Assembly (NCBI RefSeq): GCF_017306585.1
Contig: NZ_JAFKIC010000121.1
Coordinates: forward strand, 1-64,000
Reading direction: 5' to 3'
Length of the DNA: 64,000 nt
Source of the DNA: Mesorhizobium sp.
GTDB lineage: Bacteria > Pseudomonadota > Alphaproteobacteria > Rhizobiales > Rhizobiaceae
A program made the translations under genes and the position numbers. Positions 42,554 through 50,049 of this stretch are shown one piece after another (position 1 is the stretch's first letter; each line of letters begins with the position of its first letter). The notes below the pieces were generated by a model, which was not told where the DNA came from, ran no database searches, and worked only from the letters and a program-made list of their open reading frames with translations.

Positions 42554-43557
42554 GACACGTCATTTTCGGAGGCGACGGCTTCGTTGGCCGCCATCTGGCG
42601 CCTAAGCTTCTGGCCGATGGTGATGAGGTCGTTGTTGCCGACATCGTCAAGAGCGATCTTGCGCACTACCGCGCCGTCCGGTTCATCCAGTGCGATGTAA
42701 CCGATCCGGCCTCGGTCGCGTCGGTGGGCCTCAAGGGCGACGACATGGTCTACAACCTGTCGGCCAAGATGCTGTCGCCGATCCAGGTGCGCGCCAAGCG
42801 GCATGACTTCTTCTTTCCGGTGAATTTCCACGGCACCGAACACATCCTGCAGGCCATGGACAAGGCCGGCGCGCCCAGGCTCGTCCACTACACGACCGAC
42901 ATGATCTATGGCCACACGGTGACCTTCCCGATGACGGAGGAGCACCCGGTGGCGCCGCTTGGCGAATATGGCTGGTCGAAGCAGAGGACCGAGGAACTGG
43001 CCGTCGAATGGCGCAAGCGCGGCATGTCGATCTCGCTATTCCGGCCGCGCCTGATCATCGGACCGGGCCGCCTCGGCATCCTGGAGAAACTGTTCAAGCT
43101 GATCGACTGGAACCTGCCGGTGCCGATGATCGGTTCGGGCAGGAACCCCTACCAGTTCATCTCGGTGTTCGACTGCGCAGAGGCCGCGCGTGCCGCATTC
43201 AAGGCCGGCGTGCCCAACGAGGCCTACAATCTCGGCTCGCTCAATCCACCGCCGGTCAAAAAGCTGCTCGGCGATCTCATTCGGCATGCCGGATCGAAAT
43301 CGGTCCTGATTCCGACCCCTGGCTGGGCCGTCAAGCGCACGCTCGACCTGCTCGACCTCATGAACATGCCGATCATGGATCCGGAACAGTATCTGATCGC
43401 CGACGAGGAATGCGTGCTCGACGTGTCCAAGGCCGAGCGTCAGCTCGGCTGGGTGCCGCAATATCGCGACGAGGACATGCTGATCGCCGCCTATAGCGAA
43501 TACCGCGCCAAGAAGGACGGCCACGCCGTCGCCACCAAACACGTTCCAGCCGAATAA
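42550..43557 (+). CDS. NAD-dependent epimerase/dehydratase (extended SDR)
   Basis: A 335-residue cytoplasmic SDR. NAD-binding GGDGFVG (7-13) opens the sequence. The catalytic YGWSK (YxxxK) sits near residue 140, and PRLIIGPGRLG plus VFDCAEAARAAFKAG are typical extended-SDR stretches. Such enzymes epimerise or reduce nucleotide- or lipid-linked sugars. Directly after the small membrane protein (four-base overlap) and before the aminotransferase, it could reduce or epimerise the keto-sugar lipid. It is unlike the short DprE2 reductase of mycobacteria, so a direct DprE2 role is not assumed. Confidence 0.83.
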   Translation: MRHVIFGGDGFVGRHLAPKLLADGDEVVVADIVKSDLAHYRAVRFIQCDVTDPASVASVGLKGDDMVYNLSAKMLSPIQVRAKRHDFFFPVNFHGTEHILQAMDKAGAPRLVHYTTDMIYGHTVTFPMTEEHPVAPLGEYGWSKQRTEELAVEWRKRGMSISLFRPRLIIGPGRLGILEKLFKLIDWNLPVPMIGSGRNPYQFISVFDCAEAARAAFKAGVPNEAYNLGSLNPPPVKKLLGDLIRHAGSKSVLIPTPGWAVKRTLDLLDLMNMPIMDPEQYLIADEECVLDVSKAERQLGWVPQYRDEDMLIAAYSEYRAKKDGHAVATKHVPAE

Positions 43558-43579
43558 GGCGACGAGGGGAGATTTCGAG

Positions 43580-45052
43580 ATGACCGTCATGGCCAAACCG
43601 GAACAGACGACCGCACGCACCATGGTCAGTGCGCCGGCGCTGTCGCCCGCCACAACAGCCAAGCCCGACCTGATCAGCGTCGAGCAGGCCAAGGCGATGG
43701 ATGTCGCCCGCATGACCGACCTGTTCAAGGCGCATCTCAACCCCGGGCAGCTGCATTTCATGAAGCTGCTCGGCTTCCACAAGATCAAGATCGAGCGTGC
43801 CGAAGGCATGTTCTACATCGACCAGGCCGGCCGTAAGATCCTCGATTTCTTCGGCGGGTTCGGTTCGCTGGCGTTCGGCCATAATCATCCGCGCATCCTC
43901 GAAGCACGCCGAAAATTCCAGGAGGAAAAGCGCCAGGAAATCGCCATCGCCTTCATGTCGCAATATGCGGCGGCGCTCGCGCACAACATCGCCAAATGCT
44001 CACCCGGCGAGCTCGACATGGTTTTCCTGGGCTCGTCCGGCTCGGAAGCGATGGAAGCGGCGGTGAAGCTCGCCGAACGCGCGGCCGGTCCGAAGCGGCC
44101 GAAGATCGTCTATGCCGAGAATTCCTTCCACGGCAAAACCAAGGGCGTGCTTGGCATCACCGATGGCCAGCTCTACCGCGCCGACTTCAAGATGGCCGAC
44201 AACACGGTCCGCATTCCCTTCGGCGATATCGGCGCAGTCGAGCGCCTGTTCCGCACCGACCCGGAGGTGGGCGTCATCGTGCTGGAAACCATCCAGGGCG
44301 GTGGCGGCATCATCCAGGCGCCGGCGGAATACTGGCAGAACCTGCGCGCGCTCTGCGACCGCTATGGCGTCTTGTGGGTGGCCGATGAGGTGCAGTGCGG
44401 CTATGGCCGTTCGGGCCGTTTCTACGCCTTCGAGCACTATGGCGTCGTGCCCGACGTGACAGCGCTCGCCAAGTCGCTGGGCGGCGGCAAGGCGGCGGTC
44501 GGCGCCATGATCGCCAAGCGCGACGTCTACATGAAAGCCTACGGCACGCCGAAGACGGCGATGATCCACGCGATGGCGACCTTCGGCGGCATGGGCGAGG
44601 CCTGCGTCACCTCGATCGAGGCGCTCAACGTGCTCTATGACGAAGGCCTGATCGACAATGCCGCGGTCACCGGCGATTATTTGCTGACCCGCCTGCAGGC
44701 GCTGAAGGAGAAGTATCCGAAGATCATCAAGGATGTACGCGGCAAGGGCCTCATGGTCGGGCTGGAGTTCCACGACTTCTCGCAGACCTTGCCGATGGTG
44801 CTGCGTCCCGTGGTCAGCGTGCTTGACGACAAGCTCAAGGGGTCGCTGTCCGGCTTCGTCGGCGCGCTGCTTTTGCGCGACTACGACGTGCTCGTCGCTT
44901 TCACCGAATACAACCGCAACGTCATCCGGCTCGAGCCGCCGCTGATCTGGCAGCGCGAGCATGTCGACCGCTTCGTCGACGCCTTCGACAGCCTGCTGTC
45001 GCGCGGCATCGTGGCGATCGTGAAGGATTTCGTGAAAAGCCAGGTTCGCTAG
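43580..45052 (+). CDS. Class III PLP-dependent aminotransferase
   Basis: A 490-residue enzyme of aminotransferase class III. Visible are LDFFGGFGSLAFGHNHPRIL, GSSGSEAMEAAVKLAERA, the Asp of WVADEVQCGYGRSG, and the PLP lysine in TALAKSLGGGKAAVGAM. The family transaminates omega-amino groups, but some members act on sugars. Its place between SDR and glycosyltransferase genes suggests an amino-sugar step, though an amino-acid substrate is just as possible on sequence. AGGGGAGA precedes the ATG, and three bases separate its stop from the next gene. Confidence 0.85.
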   Translation: MTVMAKPEQTTARTMVSAPALSPATTAKPDLISVEQAKAMDVARMTDLFKAHLNPGQLHFMKLLGFHKIKIERAEGMFYIDQAGRKILDFFGGFGSLAFGHNHPRILEARRKFQEEKRQEIAIAFMSQYAAALAHNIAKCSPGELDMVFLGSSGSEAMEAAVKLAERAAGPKRPKIVYAENSFHGKTKGVLGITDGQLYRADFKMADNTVRIPFGDIGAVERLFRTDPEVGVIVLETIQGGGGIIQAPAEYWQNLRALCDRYGVLWVADEVQCGYGRSGRFYAFEHYGVVPDVTALAKSLGGGKAAVGAMIAKRDVYMKAYGTPKTAMIHAMATFGGMGEACVTSIEALNVLYDEGLIDNAAVTGDYLLTRLQALKEKYPKIIKDVRGKGLMVGLEFHDFSQTLPMVLRPVVSVLDDKLKGSLSGFVGALLLRDYDVLVAFTEYNRNVIRLEPPLIWQREHVDRFVDAFDSLLSRGIVAIVKDFVKSQVR

Positions 45053-45054
45053 CG

Positions 45055-46287
45055 ATGCTGACCAAGTCACCCGCTCCGGAAAACCCGCTCGACCGGCTCA
45101 CCGAAGCCGGCCTGGCGTGGGGCGAGGGGACTTATGCGCGGCTTGCGGCGCCGATCGGGGCCGCCGCTTTCGCGCTGTACATCCTTGTGACGGCGTTCAC
45201 AGCCTGGGTGATGCCCGACGCCAACTGGGACATGCTGCCCTATCTCGCCATTGCCGAAGAGGGCTCCCATCCCGACCCTCAGGCCCTGCATGATTACGCC
45301 TATAGCACCGTTAAGGCCGGAGTGTCGGCGGGTGACTACAAGGTGCTGACCGACGATGGCGGCGGCTTCCGCAGCCACATGGCCGACAATGCCGCCGATT
45401 TCCATTCGCTGCTCGGCATGTACCGGATCAAGTTTCTCTACGCGGAGATCCTGTCGACGCTGAGCACGGTGATGTCGCCGGTCGAGGCGATGCGCCTGGT
45501 GCAGGTTTTCTCCGTGCTCCTGTTTGGCGCCCTCACGCTGCTTTGGCTGCGTTCGCAAAAGGCACTGGCACTGGCCCCGGTGGCAGGCGCGGTGCTGATC
45601 ATGGCCGATTTCGGCGATATGGCGCGCGCCTCGACGCCCGATCTGCTGACCTCGGCATTGCTGCTGGGCGGGCTTCTCGCCTATGTCAGGGGCCGTGAGG
45701 CGGCAACGGCGATCCTGCTCTTCCTGGCTTTCATGGTGCGGCCGGACAATATTGTTTTCCTTGCGGTTTTCGCCGTGCTGCTGGTCGTGTTCTGGCAAAA
45801 GGCATGGGGCGCCCTGGCCGGCTTTGCCGCGTCACTGGTCGCGTACTTCGCCATTTCGCATTGGGCTCATCACCCTGGCTGGTGGCCGCATCTGTGGTTC
45901 TCCAGCATCGAGCAGCATTACAACATGGATGGGTTCGAGCCGGCTTTCTCGGTCACCGCCTATCTGAAGGCCTTTGCTACGTCGCTGCTGCGCGCCGTCA
46001 ACATGAACAGCTGGATCGGCGTTTCCGTGCTCGCGCTGGCCGGCTGGTTCGCCGCTGACCGCGCAGGCTTCCGCCTTGATCGCCGTAGCGGAATCCTGTT
46101 CGCCGCGCTCGTGCTTGGCGCGCTGGCGAAGTTCACCGTTTTCCCGATCCACGATACCCGCATCTATTTCCCGCATCTGCTGCCGTCTTTCCTGCTGCTG
46201 GCGCCGCCGTTCATGGCGCTATGGGCGGCTGTTGCCCGTGGTCAGCATCGCCCAGCGCTGCATGTCATTGCCGGAGACAAATCATGA
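45055..46287 (+). CDS. Polytopic membrane protein, GT-C-type glycosyltransferase candidate
   Basis: A 410-residue protein with about ten hydrophobic helices and no close family that I recognise. In its first extracytoplasmic loop it has ANWDMLPYL (Asp59), resembling the acidic motif of GT-C enzymes, which use polyprenyl-phosphate sugars as donors outside the membrane. No other feature is diagnostic. It lies three bases after the aminotransferase and overlaps the methyltransferase by four bases, so it belongs to the pentose-lipid cassette. A glycosyltransferase role is inference; a hypothetical membrane protein is the safe description. Confidence 0.7.
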   Translation: MLTKSPAPENPLDRLTEAGLAWGEGTYARLAAPIGAAAFALYILVTAFTAWVMPDANWDMLPYLAIAEEGSHPDPQALHDYAYSTVKAGVSAGDYKVLTDDGGGFRSHMADNAADFHSLLGMYRIKFLYAEILSTLSTVMSPVEAMRLVQVFSVLLFGALTLLWLRSQKALALAPVAGAVLIMADFGDMARASTPDLLTSALLLGGLLAYVRGREAATAILLFLAFMVRPDNIVFLAVFAVLLVVFWQKAWGALAGFAASLVAYFAISHWAHHPGWWPHLWFSSIEQHYNMDGFEPAFSVTAYLKAFATSLLRAVNMNSWIGVSVLALAGWFAADRAGFRLDRRSGILFAALVLGALAKFTVFPIHDTRIYFPHLLPSFLLLAPPFMALWAAVARGQHRPALHVIAGDKS

Positions 46288-47042
46288 GTTCGCTATCCAG
46301 CGTGGCGCGCATCGCCCTGTCACTCGGCCTGCCTGCCGGCCTGCTCGATCGCGGACCCGCGCTGCGCGGCACGAAATTCCTGGCAAAGGCGGCGCTGAAG
46401 GCCCGTTTCGGGGGAACCAGTCGGCCGTTCCAGATGGTCAATGTCGGCGCCTGCGACGGCGCGCTGTTCGACGATGTGACGCCTTGGCTGCATAAAATTC
46501 CACGAGCCCGGGCCATGCTGGTCGAGCCGATCCCGTACAATCAGAAGCGGCTGCGCGCCAACTATCCCGACAAAAGCCGTTTCATCATCGAGCCGGTCGC
46601 GGTCACCAAAACGAAGGGAACGATCACCGTGCACACCTTCGATGCGGCGGCACTCGAGGCCGGCACGCTACCGATCGAGTTTATCGGCTGTTCGTCGGTC
46701 ACCGACACCAATCTGATGTCGGGCAAGAACGCCTGGGGCGAGACCGACGCCAATTTCAACAAGTTCGCGCCACACCTCAGGGACATCGAGGTTGCCTCGG
46801 AGACCCTACAGACGCTGCTCGACCGCAACGGCATCACCCACATCGACGCCTTCCTTGTCGACTGCGAGGGCGCCGACTGGATGGTGTTCGAACAGCTCGA
46901 CCTCCAGCGCTACCGCCCCGGCATGATCAAGATCGAGGTCGGCGCGCTGCCTGCAACCGAAATCGGCCAGGTCGTGGTCAAGCTGAAGACGGCGGGATAC
47001 CAGGTCGGCTTCCAGGCCGAGGACATCTGGGCTTTCGCGTAG
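46284..47042 (+). CDS. FkbM-family SAM-dependent methyltransferase
   Basis: A 252-residue cytoplasmic methyltransferase. VNVGACDGALFDDV is the SAM-binding loop. AFLVDCEGADWMVFEQLDL carries the FkbM acidic signature, and MIKIEVGALP follows. FkbM enzymes O-methylate sugars or polyketides. The start at 46284 overlaps the preceding membrane protein gene by four bases (ATGA) and has CCGGAGAC upstream. As the last gene of the cassette, it may cap a terminal sugar with a methyl group. Confidence 0.85.
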   Translation: MSSLSSVARIALSLGLPAGLLDRGPALRGTKFLAKAALKARFGGTSRPFQMVNVGACDGALFDDVTPWLHKIPRARAMLVEPIPYNQKRLRANYPDKSRFIIEPVAVTKTKGTITVHTFDAAALEAGTLPIEFIGCSSVTDTNLMSGKNAWGETDANFNKFAPHLRDIEVASETLQTLLDRNGITHIDAFLVDCEGADWMVFEQLDLQRYRPGMIKIEVGALPATEIGQVVVKLKTAGYQVGFQAEDIWAFA

Positions 47043-47068
47043 GCTTCCCAACGGCTAGGAGGCCTTGG

Positions 47069-47890
47069 CTAATCGCCGCCGGGAGTGGTGCCTCCGCGCC
47101 GTTCAGCCATATAGCGGCCCGGTGACGTGCCGAACGCCTTCTTGAACATCGTCACGAAGCTGCCGGCGCTTTCATAGCCGAGATCGAGCGCCACGCTCTG
47201 GATCGACGCACCCGCCGCCATCCATTGCAAAGCGAGCATGATCGTCAGTTGCTGGCGCCAGCGGCCGAAGCTCATTCCCGTCTCGCGAGCCAGGCTGCGC
47301 GCAAGGGTCCGTTCGCTGAGTCCGGCCCGCCGCGCCCATGTCTCCATGGTGCCGCGATCGGAGGGATCGGCCATCATCGCCTCGACGATGCGGCGCAGCC
47401 TACCGTCCCGGGGCATCGGCAAATGCAGCCGCTCGACCGGAGCGGCTTCGATTTCGTCGAGCAGCAAGGTTGCCAGGCGCGATTCCCGGCCGCCCTCGGG
47501 GTAATCGAGCGGGAAGCTGGCGGCGCGGATCAGCAATTCGCGCAGCAGTGGCGATACGGACAGGGTGCAGCAGGTCGACGGCAGGCGCGTCGCCATGGCT
47601 GCGTCGACGAACACATTGTAGCCCTCGATCGGCCCGGACGCCTTGATGGCGTGCACTGCGCCGCCAGGCATCCAGATCGCGCAATGCGGGGGTACCAGCC
47701 ACAGTCCGCTGTCGACCTCGCAGGTGAAGACGCCGCGCAGCGTCAGCAGCAGCTGGGCCTTGCGGTGCGCGTGATGGCTGAGTTCGATGACGCCCGTCTC
47801 CAGCGTCATGCCATAGACCATGACCGGCCTCGGCACATCGTCCGGATTGGGAAAGTCGGCGGGCTTCGGATGGGTGTGCAGGACAGGCAT
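47069..47890 (-). CDS. AraC-family transcriptional regulator with cupin-like sensor
   Basis: A 273-residue regulator. The N-terminal cupin-like ligand domain (about 10-120) is followed by the two AraC HTH motifs at about 165-265, including LSERTLARSLARETGMSFGRW and ALDLGYESAGSFVTMFKKAFG. The gene is divergent from a PPOX-like flavoprotein and a siderophore-interacting protein over a 204-base region, so these are the likely targets. No obvious palindrome marks its operator. It is convergent with the FkbM gene. Confidence 0.85.
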   Translation of the reverse strand: MPVLHTHPKPADFPNPDDVPRPVMVYGMTLETGVIELSHHAHRKAQLLLTLRGVFTCEVDSGLWLVPPHCAIWMPGGAVHAIKASGPIEGYNVFVDAAMATRLPSTCCTLSVSPLLRELLIRAASFPLDYPEGGRESRLATLLLDEIEAAPVERLHLPMPRDGRLRRIVEAMMADPSDRGTMETWARRAGLSERTLARSLARETGMSFGRWRQQLTIMLALQWMAAGASIQSVALDLGYESAGSFVTMFKKAFGTSPGRYMAERRGGTTPGGD

Positions 47891-48094
47891 GTGGGTCTAC
47901 TAGTCTGCAAGGTTGGCAGGATTTCCAAACATTTTGTCATATTTCCCCGATGTCGCCAATCGCCTGGCGCTGTAGGGATGGCTGGAACCCAAGGGAAATG
48001 CCGGCAAGGGGCCCACTAGGTAATCATGGCGAAGAAGCACCGACGGTCGCGCTGAAGGCCTCACAATGCTTCCGCCAAAGCGCGGAGTGCCGCC

Positions 48095-49096
48095 ATGAAC
48101 AAGCCGATCGATAGCGCCGCCCTGTTGAGCGCCGCGGGCGCGATCGCGCCGCCGGCGAACTTCAGTGTGATTGGCCATCTCGATCGCGTAGCACTGCGCT
48201 GGCTGGCGGCCTCGCCGCTGATGTTCGCCGCGTTTGGCGATGCTTCCGGGCTGGGCATCACCCCTGGTGGCGGCGAGGCCGGTTTTGCCAATGGCGATAC
48301 CTATGAATTGCGGCTGCCGATCGCGCGGCTTGACGATCCGGCACTTGCCGTGCCCGGCCAGGGGTTCGGCTCGTTGTTCCTGCTGCCTTGCGTCGGTGAG
48401 ATGATGCGCGTCAACGGCACCGTGAGGGAAGTTCGCGACGGTGAAATCCGCATCGCGGTCGAGGAGTGCTATGGCCACAGCGGCAATGCCTTGATCCGCT
48501 CGCAATACTGGGCGGCCATGTTCGAGATGCTGGCGCCCGACGATGTCCGTGCCTTCATGGCCACCAGCCGCTTCATGGCGCTGGCGATCGTGGATGCAAG
48601 GGGGCGTGTCGAACTCAGCCCAAGGGACGATCCGGCCGGCATGTTGGCCCGGGTCGAGGCCGGTGGGGTTGTCTCCGGCCGGCCGGTCAACCATTCCGCC
48701 CGCCTCTTTGAGGTCCTGCCGCTGCCGCGAGCCGCCGCGATGGTTCTGGTCCTGGGGGCGGGGCAGGTCATCCGCGTGTCGGGCAGCGCGCGCATATCGG
48801 ATCAAACTGCAGAGGGGCAATTCGTCTTCCAGGACGAGACGTCCATGCTGGCCGCCGTTCTTGACGATGCGGTTGCCGAAATCGGCGAGAGCGTGGCGCT
48901 TCTGCGCCTGGATTGCCGGTCCGGCAAGGTGTCCAGCGTGACCGGCGTCGCGAGGACGTTTTCCCGGCACATCACGTCCAATCAGGACAGGAGTTCAGGA
49001 GCCGCGTTGGCGCGTGCGGCCGTCTCGGTTCCCGGTGTCCGCGAACTTTTGAGGAAGGGCCTGGAAACGGAGGGCGGGGACAACCGTCTCCGGTAG
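48095..49096 (+). CDS. PPOX-like FMN-binding protein, possibly two-domain
   Basis: A 333-residue cytoplasmic protein. Two similar segments (about 85-150 and 225-290) contain VNGTVREVRDGEIRIAVEE and VIRVSGSARISDQT, which match the beta-barrel pattern of the pyridoxamine-phosphate-oxidase-like (PPOX) superfamily and suggest an internal duplication. Binding of FMN, or of heme-like ligands, is typical. It precedes a siderophore-interacting reductase by 61 bases, and together they may handle iron from chelated complexes. The exact family is not certain. Confidence 0.65.
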   Translation: MNKPIDSAALLSAAGAIAPPANFSVIGHLDRVALRWLAASPLMFAAFGDASGLGITPGGGEAGFANGDTYELRLPIARLDDPALAVPGQGFGSLFLLPCVGEMMRVNGTVREVRDGEIRIAVEECYGHSGNALIRSQYWAAMFEMLAPDDVRAFMATSRFMALAIVDARGRVELSPRDDPAGMLARVEAGGVVSGRPVNHSARLFEVLPLPRAAAMVLVLGAGQVIRVSGSARISDQTAEGQFVFQDETSMLAAVLDDAVAEIGESVALLRLDCRSGKVSSVTGVARTFSRHITSNQDRSSGAALARAAVSVPGVRELLRKGLETEGGDNRLR

Positions 49097-49157
49097 CGCT
49101 GTGTCTTGATGTCCTGCCGGCCAATGGCGCCGGGCTGCTCACAACGGAGTTTAAGCC

Positions 49158-49895
49158 TTGACCGATTCTGCTGACCGTCTCCAGGAACCGCAACCGGGTT
49201 ATGTCACGCGGACCCTCTTGCGATGGTTCATGCGCCCCGCTCGCGTCGCGGCGGTGTCGGCTGTTTCGGAGCATTTCCGGCTGGTCGATCTTGAAGGCGA
49301 TGCGCTCAAGAACATTGCCTGGACGGTCGGCGAAAAGATCCAGATATCGATGGGGACCGGGCTGATGGCGCGGACATACACGCCGATATCTTGGGACACC
49401 GAGCGAGGCAGGACGCGGCTGCTCGCCTTCATGCACGGCGATGCTCCGGGCAGCCGATGGGCCGGTGGCCTGCGCGAGGGCGACACGTGCCAGTTCTTCG
49501 GTCCGCGCCGCTCGCTCGATCTCTCCGGTATCGAGGCGCCGCTGGTGCTATTTGGCGATGAAACCTCCTTCGCCCTGGCGGCGGCGCTCCGCACGCTCCA
49601 GTCGCCGCGTACGACCGTCATTTTCGAAGTGAGCGACGTTGCGGAATCCGGCCCCGTGCTGGAGGAGATCGGTCTGGGCGATGCCAACCTGACCGCGCGA
49701 GCGGCCAATGACGCCCATCTTGGCGCGGTCGCCGACAAGGTGGCAGCGCACGCCTCCACCGGCGCGCATTTCGTGCTGACCGGCAAGGCGCCGGCGATCC
49801 AGCATGTCAATCGGGCGCTCAGGGCGGCAGGCGTCGGCTCGTCGCGGATGAAAACCAAGGCCTATTGGGCGCCGGGCAAGACCGGACTGGATTGA
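49158..49895 (+). CDS. Siderophore-interacting protein (FAD-binding ferric reductase)
   Basis: A 245-residue SIP-family flavoprotein. The FAD-binding RTYTPISWD (about 72-80) matches the RxYS/T-type motif. A C-terminal NAD(P)H-type domain has VLTGKAPAIQHVNRALRAAGV and ends KTKAYWAPGKTGLD, where the family normally has the terminal KxYWxxGK motif. It reduces ferric siderophores in the cytoplasm. The start is TTG at 49158, with CGGAG twelve bases upstream. It probably shares control with the PPOX-like gene under the divergent AraC regulator. Confidence 0.87.
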   Translation: MTDSADRLQEPQPGYVTRTLLRWFMRPARVAAVSAVSEHFRLVDLEGDALKNIAWTVGEKIQISMGTGLMARTYTPISWDTERGRTRLLAFMHGDAPGSRWAGGLREGDTCQFFGPRRSLDLSGIEAPLVLFGDETSFALAAALRTLQSPRTTVIFEVSDVAESGPVLEEIGLGDANLTARAANDAHLGAVADKVAAHASTGAHFVLTGKAPAIQHVNRALRAAGVGSSRMKTKAYWAPGKTGLD

Positions 49896-50011
49896 GGCTT
49901 CGGCCGACGATTGTCATCCTGCGGCGTCGCGCGGTCGGCATTCGTTTATCTGGGTCGCTGGGCTCTTTCCCAATGTCGCAAACAGGCTTCATCTGGCCTA
50001 CCGCTCCGCCC

Positions 50012-50017
50012 TATAGT
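50012..50017 (+). promoter_or_regulatory. Putative -10 element upstream of the third FAD/GcvT gene
   Basis: TATAGT at 50012-50017 lies 32 bases before the start codon. The -35 region is poor (TCATCT or TTCATC at 17-18 bases), so a weak or activator-dependent promoter is suggested. The same -10 hexamer occurs upstream of soxB and the riboswitch. Confidence 0.3.
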
Positions 50018-50049
50018 CCGCGCGCTTTATCATTTTGGAGTCGCGGGCA

